DNA of 64,000 nucleotides from Mycolicibacterium alvei (lineage in GTDB: Bacteria > Actinomycetota > Actinomycetes > Mycobacteriales > Mycobacteriaceae): the NCBI RefSeq assembly GCF_010727325.1, contig NZ_AP022565.1:1922001-1986000 (forward strand). Reading direction: 5' to 3'. This document shows, in pieces, positions 35,275 through 45,138 of the stretch. Numbering within the stretch: the first letter of the stretch is position 1; every line of letters begins with the position of its first letter. Under the pieces are notes generated by a model. The model ran no database searches, was not told the origin of the DNA, and saw nothing but the letters and a program-made list of their open reading frames with translations. A program made the translations under genes and the position numbers.

Positions 35275-36465
35275 TCAGTACATCACCATGTCGGGCTCGA
35301 GTTGCTTGGCCCAGGCCACAATTCCACCCTGCAGATGCACCGCGTCGGAAAAACCGGCCTTCTTGACGATGGCGAGCACCTCGGCGGACCGTATGCCGGT
35401 CTTGCAGTACAGCACCGGTGTCCGGTCCACCGGGAGCTTGGCCAAGGCGTCACCCGATTCGAACGTCGGCTTCGGGATGAGCTCGGCGCCCTGGATGTGA
35501 TTGATATCCCACTCGACGGGCTCGCGGACATCGATCAGCGCCAACGGTTTCCCGGAATCGATGAGCTCCTTGAGCTCCAGCGGGGTGATGGTGGAGTCCG
35601 CAGCGGCGGCGGTAGCTTCGTCCGACACCACACCGCAGAACGCCTCGTAGTCGATCAACTCGGTGATCTTCGGGGTGGCGGGATCCTTGCGGATCCGGAT
35701 GGTCCGGTAGGACATCTCCAGCGCGTCGTACACCATCAGCCGGCCCAGCAGCGTTTCACCGATACCGGTGATCAGCTTGATGGCCTCGGTACCCATCACC
35801 GACGCGATCGAGGCGCACAGGATGCCCAGCACCCCGCCCTCGGCGCAGGAGGGCACCATGCCCGGTGGCGGCGGCTCGGGGTAGAGGTCACGGTAGTTCA
35901 GGCCCAGTCCGTCGGGGGCGGCCTCCCAGAACACCGACACCTGGCCCTCGAACCGGTAGATCGAACCCCACACGTAGGGCTTGCCGGCCAGCACCGCGGC
36001 ATCGTTGACCAGGTAGCGGGTGGCGAAGTTGTCGGTGCCGTCCAGAATCAGGTCGTATTGACCGAACAGCTCCACCGCATTGTCGGGTTCGAGTCGGAAC
36101 TCGTGCAGATTCACCGTCACCAGCGGGTTGATCTCCAGAACCGAATCCCTGGCGCTCTGCGCCTTGGGCCGGCCGATGTCGGACTGACCGTGGATGATCT
36201 GCCGCTGCAGGTTCGACTCGTCGACCACATCGAAGTCGATGATGCCGAGGGTGCCTACCCCGGCCGCGGCCAGGTACAACAACGTCGGCGACCCGAGCCC
36301 ACCGGCCCCGATCACCAGCACCTTCGCGTTCTTGAGTCGTTTCTGCCCGATCACACCGACGTCCGGAATGATCAGGTGCCGGCTGTAGCGCGTCACCTCT
36401 TCACGCGTCAGCTCGGCGGCCGGCTCGACCAACGGCGGTAACGACACGTCCAAATTCGCGGACAC
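35275..36465 (-). CDS. moeZ: MoeZ, adenylyltransferase/sulfurtransferase
   Basis: A 396-residue protein with an N-terminal ThiF/MoeB adenylation domain (GAGGLGSP near 53, DGTDNFATRYLVND near 140) and a C-terminal rhodanese domain with active-site cysteine in YCKTGIRS near 354. It activates and thiolates the C-terminal glycine of small sulfur carriers such as MoaD, CysO or ThiS, serving molybdopterin, cysteine and thiamine synthesis. The motif PPPGMVPSC carries only one cysteine of the usual zinc set, typical of MoeZ. No partner gene is adjacent. Confidence 0.95.
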   Translation of the reverse strand: MSANLDVSLPPLVEPAAELTREEVTRYSRHLIIPDVGVIGQKRLKNAKVLVIGAGGLGSPTLLYLAAAGVGTLGIIDFDVVDESNLQRQIIHGQSDIGRPKAQSARDSVLEINPLVTVNLHEFRLEPDNAVELFGQYDLILDGTDNFATRYLVNDAAVLAGKPYVWGSIYRFEGQVSVFWEAAPDGLGLNYRDLYPEPPPPGMVPSCAEGGVLGILCASIASVMGTEAIKLITGIGETLLGRLMVYDALEMSYRTIRIRKDPATPKITELIDYEAFCGVVSDEATAAAADSTITPLELKELIDSGKPLALIDVREPVEWDINHIQGAELIPKPTFESGDALAKLPVDRTPVLYCKTGIRSAEVLAIVKKAGFSDAVHLQGGIVAWAKQLEPDMVMY

Positions 36466-36580
36466 CGGCTGTCTCCTCAGTTCTCAGGGCAGTTCATCGT
36501 CCAGCTGCTCGTACCCACAACGGTAATCCGGTGCCGATACTTCCCGTGCCCCGGTCACCGCGACGTACGCCCGGCCGACT

Positions 36581-36596
36581 CGCCACCCCGGTGGCG
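36581..36596 (-). terminator. Short GC hairpin after the DUF3152 gene
   Basis: CGCCAC-CCCG-GTGGCG is a 6-bp stem immediately downstream of the stop codon at 36598. It is small and lacks a T-run, so its terminator role is only possible. Confidence 0.35.
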
Positions 36597-36597
36597 G

Positions 36598-37653
36598 TCA
36601 GGCGATCGGGTACGGCCAGGGGTTGAATTTGCAGGTCAGGCCGTCGGCAGCGACTGTTCCGGGGTCGAACTTGGCGGCATCGTCGTTCGAGGTGGAGAAC
36701 GTCTGCTGCATCATGATCGGCGCCAACTGCCCGTTGGCCTCACAGGCCTCGTGCCGCTGATACCCGATGGCGTGACCAACCTCATGGTTGACCAGGTACT
36801 GACGGTAGGAGCCGATGTCGCCCTGGAAGGGCACCGCGCCGCGGACCCAGCGGGCCTCATTGACAAAAACCCGGTGCTGGTTCCCGTCATAGGACGGGTT
36901 GTAGCAGGACGCCTCCAACTGGATGTCGTAGCCGCAGCCGTCGCGCACCGTCATCGGCGAGGTCAGCGACACCCGGAAATCGGGGGCGATGCCACTGCTC
37001 TCGTCCAGCCGGGTGAAGGCGAACAGCCCGTTGTGGGTCCAGCTCTTGGGATTGGCCAGGGTCTCGCTGACCATCCGGGCGAAGCCGTCGTCGCCACCGA
37101 ACGAGGTGGTGTCCACACCGTCCTCGACCTCGACGGTGTAGGTGAAGGATTTCGTGGTGCCCACGCCGATCTTGGGCGTGGTGCCGGGCACGATCCGCCA
37201 GGACCGGTCTCCGGCCTCGGTGAACTGCCCGCCCGAGGGCAGGATGCCGGTGGGCAGGTCCGCGTCGAACTGGGTCAGGCCTTTGGGCGGTGCACCGATG
37301 ATGGCGGTGCTGGCCACATCGATGGGGGTAGGAAGACCCTGCACCGGGCCATCGGCCTCCGACGCCTCGGTGCCGGCGACGGCATCGACGACCACCATGC
37401 CGGCAATGGCCTGATAGCCCGCCACGATGGTGACCACGACGAGCACCGGCAGTGCATACGCGCGCCACCCGTAGGTGGAGATGAAGCGGCCGATCCACGT
37501 CTGTTTACGCCAATGCTGATGGTCGTCCCGATTGGATCTGGCTCGTCCTGAATCGGAGGCAATCGGATCTCGCTGCGCACGGAGCGGCTCCCGCCACTCA
37601 TTGCGCAGCGCCGGGACACGGCCACCCCCGCGACGTCCCGGGTCGTAGGTCAC
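36598..37653 (-). CDS. DUF3152 membrane-anchored metzincin-like protein (Rv3207c homologue)
   Basis: A 351-residue protein with a basic, Arg-rich N-terminus (1-50), one membrane helix (about 60-80: ALPVLVVVTIVAGYQAIAG) and an extracytoplasmic domain. The C-terminal part contains HEVGHAIGYQRH at about 290-301, a full HExxHxxGxxH metzincin zinc signature. It is therefore predicted to be a membrane-tethered zinc peptidase facing outward; no substrate is known. GTG start as in mycobacterial homologues. Divergent from the TetR gene with a 200-bp shared promoter region. Confidence 0.88.
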   Translation of the reverse strand: MTYDPGRRGGGRVPALRNEWREPLRAQRDPIASDSGRARSNRDDHQHWRKQTWIGRFISTYGWRAYALPVLVVVTIVAGYQAIAGMVVVDAVAGTEASEADGPVQGLPTPIDVASTAIIGAPPKGLTQFDADLPTGILPSGGQFTEAGDRSWRIVPGTTPKIGVGTTKSFTYTVEVEDGVDTTSFGGDDGFARMVSETLANPKSWTHNGLFAFTRLDESSGIAPDFRVSLTSPMTVRDGCGYDIQLEASCYNPSYDGNQHRVFVNEARWVRGAVPFQGDIGSYRQYLVNHEVGHAIGYQRHEACEANGQLAPIMMQQTFSTSNDDAAKFDPGTVAADGLTCKFNPWPYPIA

Positions 37654-37709
37654 CGGTCCAGAATGGCACAGAGTCCTGTGGATCGGTTCCCTGCGCAGCT
37701 ATGCCGTGA

Positions 37710-38510
<801 letters not shown>

Positions 38511-38512
38511 TC

Positions 38513-38752
38513 TCAGGCGCTTTCCGCTCCCACCCCGAAACCGACCCGGCGCACGTCGGCGGCGCCGATCTCGACATAGGCGATCCGGCTGTTCTGCACC
38601 AGGAATCGCCGTCCCTTCTCATCGGTCAGCGCCAGCACACCCGAGTCCTTGCTGAGCGCCTCGTTGACCTGCTGCTCCACCTCGGTGGGCGTCTGCGCGC
38701 TGTTGAAGGTCAGCTCCCGCGGACTGTGGGTGACACCGATTTTGACCTCCAC
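38513..38752 (-). CDS. DUF3107 family protein (TB9.4 / Rv3208A homologue)
   Basis: A 79-residue small protein beginning (GTG) VEVKIGVTHSPRELTF and ending in VRRVGFGVGAESA. It matches the highly conserved actinobacterial DUF3107 family, known as the TB9.4 antigen in M. tuberculosis. Function unknown. GTG at 38752 has GAAGG upstream. It converges on the TetR gene with only two bases between stops. Confidence 0.88.
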   Translation of the reverse strand: MEVKIGVTHSPRELTFNSAQTPTEVEQQVNEALSKDSGVLALTDEKGRRFLVQNSRIAYVEIGAADVRRVGFGVGAESA

Positions 38753-38981
38753 GCTGGACCTTCTTTCTTTCTCACAACGTTTGTCGACTTCCCTGAGCAG
38801 GCTAGTGGACGACGCGCCATGCCTGCGGCCTGCGGGGCGGCACCGCGGTACGCCGTGCGCGAAACACAGATACCGAACCGAGTCCGGACCGTGACCGACA
38901 CGCACCGAGCTAAACCTCATCTGCCACTTCTGCCTCGCTAGCATCAGTTTCGATATTGGACGAGACGACTGGGACAGCCGC

Positions 38982-39734
38982 ATGACCAGGCACTATTCGC
39001 CGTATGACACCACCCCGACCGAGCGCTTCGGGGATCGCCCGTATACCCCCGACGGCTACCCGTCGGCCCCCGGGGAGGACTACTCGGTCGATTACGACAA
39101 CTACGACGCGGACTACGGCGACGAGGTCACCTTCTACGAGGACCCCATCGACCGGCGCTGGATCTGGGTGGCCGCCGTGGCCGGCGCGATCCTGTTGGTC
39201 GCGGTGATCTGCACCGTGGTCATCCTCGGTGGCGGGGACAGCGGTTCGGTGTCGGCCACCCTGACCTCGCCATCGGCCCAGCCGACCCAGACCACCGCGC
39301 CGGCACAGGACGCCACCTCCAAGCCCGTCCCCCCGCGGGCAGCACCGACTGCGCCGCTCTCCCCCGAAACCGTGACCACGGTGACGCCGTCGCCCAGTGC
39401 CACCGCGGCGCCCGCACCCGGCGCCCCGCCGACCGAGGTGGCCCCGCCCGCCGCCACGGTGAGCCCGAACACCATCACCTACCGGGTGACCGGCAACCGG
39501 CAGCTCATCGACCTGGTGACCGTCGTCTACACCGATGCGCAGGGCGCCCTGCAGACCGACATCAACGTCGCCCTGCCCTGGGCCAAGACCGTGGTGCTCA
39601 ACCCTGGTGTCCAGCTGAAGTCGGTGACAGCGACCAGCGTCGCCGGTCAGCTCAACTGCTCGATCACCGACGCATCGGGCGCCGTGATCCTCGCGCAGAC
39701 CAACAACTCCATGATCACCACCTGCACGCAGTAG
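38982..39734 (+). CDS. MmpS-like membrane protein (Rv3209 homologue)
   Basis: A 250-residue protein. An acidic/tyrosine-rich cytoplasmic N-terminus (1-58) precedes one membrane helix (59-84: IWVAAVAGAILLVAVICTVV). A Pro/Thr/Ala-rich linker (95-165) leads to a C-terminal beta domain resembling the periplasmic domain of MmpS siderophore-export partners (ITYRVTGNRQLIDLVTVVYT). No MmpL gene is adjacent, so it is an orphan. Its start is 229 bp from the divergent DUF3107 gene. Confidence 0.82.
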   Translation: MTRHYSPYDTTPTERFGDRPYTPDGYPSAPGEDYSVDYDNYDADYGDEVTFYEDPIDRRWIWVAAVAGAILLVAVICTVVILGGGDSGSVSATLTSPSAQPTQTTAPAQDATSKPVPPRAAPTAPLSPETVTTVTPSPSATAAPAPGAPPTEVAPPAATVSPNTITYRVTGNRQLIDLVTVVYTDAQGALQTDINVALPWAKTVVLNPGVQLKSVTATSVAGQLNCSITDASGAVILAQTNNSMITTCTQ

Positions 39735-39786
39735 ACCGAACGAGCAGTGACGAACTGAGGTCTGGCCGGGCCCACCCGCCGTGGAG

Positions 39787-40485
39787 TCAGGCCAGGCCCA
39801 GTTCCTGCATCCGGGACTGGTGGGTGTTCTGCAGCCGGCCGAAGAACTCGGCCAACTGGGTCAGACCCTCACCACTGGACATCACCAGATCGACAAGCTC
39901 GTCGTGATCGGCGAGCACGAACTGCGCCTGGGTGACGGCCTCACCGAGCAGCCGACGCGCCCACAACGCCAGCCGGTGCCGCTGACGGTCGCTGGCGGTC
40001 ACGGCCGCGCGCACCTCGGCGACCACGAACTGCGAATGCCCCGTTTCCGACAGCACCGCGCGTACCACCGCGGCCACCTGCTCGGGCAACGCGTCGGCGA
40101 TCTCCAGATAGAAATCCGCGGCCAGCGCATCACCGATATAGGTCTTGACCAACGCCTCCAGCCAGGTGCTCGGGGTGGTCATCCGGTGATAGTTCTCCAA
40201 CACCGACACGTACTTCGTCATCGCCGAAACGACGTCAACTCCCCTGTGTTCCAACGCATCCCGCAGTAACTCATAGTGGCCTATCTCCGCGGCGGCCATG
40301 GACGCCATGTTGATCCGGCCGCGCAGGTTCGGCGCCATCCGCGCCTCTTCGGTAAGCCGGTAGAACGCGGCAACCTCGCCGTAGGCCAGCACTGCGAACA
40401 GTTCGTTGACCCCGGGATGATCCGCCGTCACGCCCGAATCAACCGGTTCTGCGATCCGTTGCGCGGCAGGCTGAGGCGAATTCAT
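39787..40485 (-). CDS. Ferritin-like fold protein (Rv3210c homologue)
   Basis: A 232-residue helical protein with paired carboxylate/histidine motifs typical of ferritin-like di-iron proteins: AYGEVAAFYRLTEEAR (near 35), MAAAEIGHYELL (near 63), and LSETGHSQF (near 145). The ligands suggest an oxidase or hydroxylase rather than iron storage, but the reaction is unknown. The ATG at 40485 is chosen by homology; the frame extends further upstream without support. Divergent from rhlE with a 295-bp intergenic region. Confidence 0.85.
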   Translation of the reverse strand: MNSPQPAAQRIAEPVDSGVTADHPGVNELFAVLAYGEVAAFYRLTEEARMAPNLRGRINMASMAAAEIGHYELLRDALEHRGVDVVSAMTKYVSVLENYHRMTTPSTWLEALVKTYIGDALAADFYLEIADALPEQVAAVVRAVLSETGHSQFVVAEVRAAVTASDRQRHRLALWARRLLGEAVTQAQFVLADHDELVDLVMSSGEGLTQLAEFFGRLQNTHQSRMQELGLA

Positions 40486-40780
40486 GAAGCCAACTCTAGA
40501 CGTCACCGGGGCACCGTGATCTGCCGGCAAATCGGTCCAGGTCCCGCGACCAGCTACAATGACAAGCGGTAACGGCTTGGAGCCGACTATTCGAGTTGCC
40601 GAACCGCTACCAGGAAATGTGCGTGCACGCAGTTGGCCCGCCCTGTGGAGCTGGGCCCAGCGGATCGGCAGCGCCGACGGATACGAACCGTATCCGGGCG
40701 AACCCGACCGCTTCACCGTCAAACTCCGTGTGCGCTGGATGCCCATGAGGTTTGACAGTGAAAGGCCAATTCCTCCCACC
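40486..40780. promoter_or_regulatory. Long intergenic leader between ferritin-like and rhlE genes
   Basis: 295 bp without a credible gene. A -10-like TACAAT lies at 40555-40560, which would give rhlE an approximately 215-nt 5' untranslated region, as is common for cold- or stress-regulated DEAD-box helicase genes. No riboswitch or strong hairpin is obvious. Confidence 0.4.
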
Positions 40781-42301
40781 ATGACTCATTTGAATAAGAC
40801 GTTTGCCGAGCTCGGCGTCCGCGAAGAAATCGTCCGCGCGCTGGCCGAGAAGGGCATCGAACACCCCTTCGCCATCCAGGAACTGACCCTCCCGCTGGCC
40901 CTGGCCGGCGACGACCTGATCGGTCAGGCCCGCACCGGCATGGGCAAGACCTACGCCTTCGGGGTCCCGCTGCTGCACCGCGTCTCCACCGACCAGAGCC
41001 GCCCCCTCAACGGCACCCCCCGCGCCCTGATCGTCGTGCCCACCCGTGAACTGTGCATGCAGGTCTATGACGACCTTGCCGGAGCGGCTCAATACGTGAT
41101 GGCGACCGGCGACTCCGGCACCGACCGCAAGTTCTCGGTGACCTCGATCTACGGCGGCCGTCCCTACGAGCCTCAGATCGAGGCGCTGCGCAAGGGCGTC
41201 GACGTCGTCGTCGGTACCCCCGGCCGACTGCTCGACCTGGCCCAGCAGGGGCACCTGCAGCTCGGCGGGCTGTCCGTGCTGGTGCTCGACGAAGCCGACG
41301 AGATGCTGGATCTGGGCTTCCTGCCCGACATCGAACGCATCCTGCGGCTGACCCCCGACGACCGGCAGTCGATGCTTTTCTCGGCCACCATGCCCGACCC
41401 GATCATCACGCTGGCCCGCACCTTCATGAACCAGCCGACCCACATCCGGGCCGAAGCCCCACACTCGGCGGCCACCCACGACACCACCGAACAGTTCGCC
41501 TACCGGGCCCACGCCCTGGACAAGTCAGAGCTGGTGAGCCGGATCCTGCAGGCGGACGGCCGCGGCGCCACGATGATCTTCACCCGCACCAAGCGCACCG
41601 CGCAGAAGGTGTCCGACGAACTCGCCGAGCGCGGGTTCAAGGTCGACGCCGTACACGGCGACCTGGGCCAGGGCGCCCGCGAGAAGGCCCTCAAGTCGTT
41701 CCGCACCGGCGCAGTCGACGTGCTGGTCGCGACGGACGTCGCGGCCCGCGGCATCGACATCGACGACGTCACGCACGTCATCAACTACCAGTGCCCCGAG
41801 GACGAACAGGCCTACGTGCACCGCATCGGCCGCACCGGCCGCGCCGGCAAGACCGGTGTCGCCATCACCCTGGTCGACTGGGACGAACTGCCCCGCTGGG
41901 AGACGATCGACAAGGCGCTCAGCCTGGGTTGCCCCGATCCCGCCGAAACCTATTCCAGTTCACCGCACATCTACGAGGAACTGGGTATCCCGACCGACAT
42001 CACCGGCCGGATCGGCGAACTGCTCAAGGCCAAACCCAAGCGCAGCGCCGACGAGAAGCGCATCTCCTCGGCGGACTCCGAGGGTCGGCCGGCCAGGACC
42101 AGGACCCGCAGCCGTCGGCGTACCCGCGGCGGCGAGGCCGGCGACGGGCAACCCCAGTCGACGTCGGCTCCGACGCAGGACAGCACCGAGGCCACAGCGG
42201 TGAGCGATCCGGAGGACACCACCGGCGACACATCGACCGCGGGTCGTCGCCGCCGGCGGCGCCGTCCCCGGAAGACCGAGACCGCCGCGACCGCCGGCTG
42301 A
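40781..42301 (+). CDS. rhlE: RhlE-type DEAD-box RNA helicase
   Basis: A 506-residue ATP-dependent RNA helicase. The Q motif (FAIQELTLPLAL), Walker A (ARTGMGKT near 50), VLDEADEMLD (motif II), SATMPD (III) and HRIGRTGRAG (VI) are intact. The C-terminal 80 residues are Arg-rich and disordered (TRTRSRRRTRGGE and GRRRRRRRPRK) and probably bind RNA. It works in rRNA maturation and RNA decay. ATG at 40781 is supported by family alignment; the frame opens earlier but the extra residues are not conserved. The promoter would lie near 40555. Confidence 0.93.
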   Translation: MTHLNKTFAELGVREEIVRALAEKGIEHPFAIQELTLPLALAGDDLIGQARTGMGKTYAFGVPLLHRVSTDQSRPLNGTPRALIVVPTRELCMQVYDDLAGAAQYVMATGDSGTDRKFSVTSIYGGRPYEPQIEALRKGVDVVVGTPGRLLDLAQQGHLQLGGLSVLVLDEADEMLDLGFLPDIERILRLTPDDRQSMLFSATMPDPIITLARTFMNQPTHIRAEAPHSAATHDTTEQFAYRAHALDKSELVSRILQADGRGATMIFTRTKRTAQKVSDELAERGFKVDAVHGDLGQGAREKALKSFRTGAVDVLVATDVAARGIDIDDVTHVINYQCPEDEQAYVHRIGRTGRAGKTGVAITLVDWDELPRWETIDKALSLGCPDPAETYSSSPHIYEELGIPTDITGRIGELLKAKPKRSADEKRISSADSEGRPARTRTRSRRRTRGGEAGDGQPQSTSAPTQDSTEATAVSDPEDTTGDTSTAGRRRRRRRPRKTETAATAG

Positions 42302-42328
42302 CCGGCTCACGCCAGACGAGACTGGTCA

Positions 42329-43555
42329 GTGGTCAAACCCGAACGCCGCACCCGCGGCGACATGGCCGCCGCGGTGGCAATCGTTGCGATCGTCGCGCTG
42401 GCTGCCGCCCTGATCTGGTGGACCAGTGACGCACGGGCCACCCTCAGCAGACCCGCTGCCGCGCCGATCCCGTACCTGACGCCGGCACGCGAGGTGCCGG
42501 CCGGGCTTCAGCAACTGTGGGTGGCCTCCAGCCCGAAGACCACCCAACCCGTGCTCGCCGGCGGCTCGGTGGTGACTGCCGACGGCTCCACTGTCGACGG
42601 CCGCGACCCCGTCAGCGGCGCCGTCCTGTGGAGCTATGCCCGCGACCTCGAACTGTGTGGTGTGACGTCGGTGTACCAAGACGCCGTCGCGGTGTATCCC
42701 GATGTTCGCGGCTGCGGACAGGTCAGCACCATCGACGGCAAGACCGGCACGCGTGGACCCGCCCGCACCGCCTATGCCGATCCCGAGGTTGCGCTGTCGT
42801 CCGACGGCTCCACGGTGCTCTCCGCTGGGGACAGTCGGCTCGAGCTATGGCGCTCGGACATGGTCCGGATGCTGTCCTACGGTGCACTGGACGCCCGTAT
42901 CAAGCCTGACGTGCCGGCCTCGCCGGTATGCCGCCAGCTGTCGGCCGCGGCGAGTTCCTCGGCGGTGTCGGTGCTGGAATCGTGCCCGAAGAGCAAGTTC
43001 GTCCGGCTGACGCTGCTGCGCCCGGCCGACGAAGAAGACACTCCCGACGTGCGCTACGTCGAACTGCAGGACATCACGGACGAATCCGGGGCCAAGGTGA
43101 TCGCCGTGTCGGGCACCACGACCGCGGTGTACCTACCGACGCCGAGGCCGATGGTCAACGTCATCGACGAGGCCGGAAAAACGCTCGCCAGCCTGCCGCT
43201 GGCCAAGCCGGCGGCACCGCAATCCAGCACCACCCGCGCCGGGGACCTGATCACCTGGTGGACCGGCGACTCGGTGCTGGTTTTCAGCACCACCGGAGGT
43301 TCTGGCCTTCAGTACAAGTTCACCGTCGCGCCTTCCGGGCCACACCTACCCGTCGGACCCGGCACGGTGATGGCCGGTCAGCTACTGGTTCCGGTCAGCG
43401 ACGGGTACGACGTCTTCGACCAGGAGACCGGTGACGGCCGGCGCCACATCGCCCTGCCGCGCACGCCGAGCGTGTCACCGGTGGTGCCGGCGGTGGCCGG
43501 GAACACCGTGCTCGAACAACGCGGGACGCAACTGGTGGCCCTCGGCGCCGAGTAA
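42329..43555 (+). CDS. Membrane-anchored PQQ-like beta-propeller protein (Rv3212 homologue)
   Basis: A 408-residue protein with a signal/anchor helix at residues 12-32 and an extracytoplasmic region with repeated PQQ-like strands (for example GGSVVTADGSTVDGRDPVSGAVLWSYARD, given here only in part as GSTVDGRDPVSGAVLW). Four cysteines could form disulfides. It resembles the beta-propeller folds of BamB-like or sensor domains; the role is unknown. GTG start 28 bp after rhlE, so it may be cotranscribed. Tail to tail with the PP2C gene. Confidence 0.82.
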   Translation: MVKPERRTRGDMAAAVAIVAIVALAAALIWWTSDARATLSRPAAAPIPYLTPAREVPAGLQQLWVASSPKTTQPVLAGGSVVTADGSTVDGRDPVSGAVLWSYARDLELCGVTSVYQDAVAVYPDVRGCGQVSTIDGKTGTRGPARTAYADPEVALSSDGSTVLSAGDSRLELWRSDMVRMLSYGALDARIKPDVPASPVCRQLSAAASSSAVSVLESCPKSKFVRLTLLRPADEEDTPDVRYVELQDITDESGAKVIAVSGTTTAVYLPTPRPMVNVIDEAGKTLASLPLAKPAAPQSSTTRAGDLITWWTGDSVLVFSTTGGSGLQYKFTVAPSGPHLPVGPGTVMAGQLLVPVSDGYDVFDQETGDGRRHIALPRTPSVSPVVPAVAGNTVLEQRGTQLVALGAE

Positions 43556-43574
43556 GGCCCAGCCTGACCTCGGT

Positions 43575-44276
43575 TCAGCCGAAATCGATGACGATCACCG
43601 TCGTGTTGTCACTGCCGCCCGCGTCGTTGGCAACCTGGACCAGCCGCCGCGCCGCAACCTCAGGTTCGGCATCTGCGGCAGCGGTCACGATATCGGCATC
43701 GTCTGCCCCGGCGAACAATCCGTCACTGCTGATCAGCAGCCGGTCTCCGGGACGGCACTCCAGATCGAACAACTCGGGCCGGATGACGGGGCCGATACCG
43801 AGCGCCCGGGTCAGCAGGTGGCGATGCGGGTGGAAGCGCGCCTCCTCGCGGGTGATCTCACCGGCACGCACCAGCTCTCCGGAGACGCTGTGGTCGTGGG
43901 TCAACTGACTCATCGCGCCGTCGCGAATCCGGTTCAGCGGCGAATCCCCGATGTTGATGACCAGCGGTCCACCCTGCTCGTCGCCGAAGACCGCCACCAC
44001 GGTCAGCGTGGCACCCGAACTGGTGCCCGCTGCGCTGACATGTGCGAAGACGCGGTCGTTGGCCTCCTGCACCGCCCCGATCAGCCCGTCACGGTCCGGC
44101 GAGGCGGCGAAATCGGCGGACAGCACCTCCACCGCGATCCGGCTGGCGTGGTCACCGTCGGGGCCGAAACCGTCGGCCACCGCGTACAGAATGCCCTCGG
44201 CGAGCAGGGAATCCTGGTTGCTCGCGCGCACCGGCCCCTGGTCGGTGGCCGTTGCGGACCGTAACACCGAAGCCAT
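43575..44276 (-). CDS. PP2C-type Ser/Thr phosphatase
   Basis: A 233-residue PPM phosphatase with the metal-binding motifs RASNQDSLL (near 18), VADGFG (near 34), LISSDGLF (near 180) and GSDNTTVIV (near 222). The first region matches PstP-like enzymes. Start ATG follows the ParA stop by six bases, so the two are cotranscribed. The M. tuberculosis locus as I recall it has no such gene here, so it may be an addition. Substrates are unknown; ParA is an obvious but untested candidate. Confidence 0.88.
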   Translation of the reverse strand: MASVLRSATATDQGPVRASNQDSLLAEGILYAVADGFGPDGDHASRIAVEVLSADFAASPDRDGLIGAVQEANDRVFAHVSAAGTSSGATLTVVAVFGDEQGGPLVINIGDSPLNRIRDGAMSQLTHDHSVSGELVRAGEITREEARFHPHRHLLTRALGIGPVIRPELFDLECRPGDRLLISSDGLFAGADDADIVTAAADAEPEVAARRLVQVANDAGGSDNTTVIVIDFG

Positions 44277-44282
44277 CGCTGC

Positions 44283-45080
44283 CTACACCACCTCGGGTGT
44301 GAAAGTCGGCAGCTTCTTGCCGGACTTCCAGTGTTTGAGCAGGGCCTCGGCCAGCTCGCGGTAGGCCATCCCACCTTTGCTCTTGCGGCCGGCCAGCACC
44401 GAGGATCCCGATGCGCTGGCCTCGGCGAACCGCACGGTACGGGGAATCGGCGGGGCCAACACGGGCAACTCGTACCGGTCCGCGACATCGAGCAGCACGT
44501 CACGGCTGTGGGTGGTGCGTGAATCGTAAAGCGTCGGCAACGCGCCCAGCAGCGTCAACTCGGGATTGGTGATCTGCTGCACGTCGGAGATCGTGCGCAG
44601 GAACTGGCCCACACCGCGGTGCGCCAGGGTCTCGCACTGCAGCGGCACGATCACCTCGTCGGCAGCCGTCAGACCGTTGAGCGTCAACACTCCCAGCGAC
44701 GGCGGGCAATCGATGATCACCACGTCGAAATCGTCGGAGACCTTGGCCAGCGCCCGCTTGAGCGCATATTCCCGCCCGGCCCGCATCAGCAGCATGGCCT
44801 CGGATCCGGCGAGATCGATGTTGGCGGGCAGCAGCGTCATCCCCTCGGCCGTCTCGACCAGCGCCGCGCCCGGCTCGACGTCGCCGAGCAATACCTCGTG
44901 CACCGTCACCGGCAGTTTGTCCGGGTCGTGGCCCAATGAAAACGTCAGACAGCCTTGCGGATCCAGGTCGACGAGCAGTACCCGCCGGCCCTGCTCGGAC
45001 ATCGCCGCACCCAGCGACGCCACCGTCGTCGTCTTGGCTACCCCACCCTTTTGATTGGCGACCGCTAATACTCGCGTCAC
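44283..45080 (-). CDS. ParA/Soj-family ATPase (Rv3213c homologue)
   Basis: A 265-residue MinD/ParA ATPase with the deviant Walker A KGGVAKTTT (near 11), LLVDLDPQGC (near 38) and VIIDCPPSLG (near 125). It is not next to parB or the origin and so is an orphan positioning ATPase rather than the chromosomal ParA. The GTG at 45080 is used. Divergent from gpm2 and cotranscribed with the PP2C gene. Confidence 0.9.
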   Translation of the reverse strand: MTRVLAVANQKGGVAKTTTVASLGAAMSEQGRRVLLVDLDPQGCLTFSLGHDPDKLPVTVHEVLLGDVEPGAALVETAEGMTLLPANIDLAGSEAMLLMRAGREYALKRALAKVSDDFDVVIIDCPPSLGVLTLNGLTAADEVIVPLQCETLAHRGVGQFLRTISDVQQITNPELTLLGALPTLYDSRTTHSRDVLLDVADRYELPVLAPPIPRTVRFAEASASGSSVLAGRKSKGGMAYRELAEALLKHWKSGKKLPTFTPEVV

Positions 45081-45138
45081 ACCATCATCCAAGCACGCTC
45101 CCGGCGGCATTGCCGGAACGTGCGGCAGAATCGCCGGT

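Noticed and set aside
38726..38941. 71-codon plus-strand ORF between DUF3107 and the MmpS-like gene
   Set aside because: No ribosome-binding site and partly antisense to the DUF3107 start; no sign of conservation.
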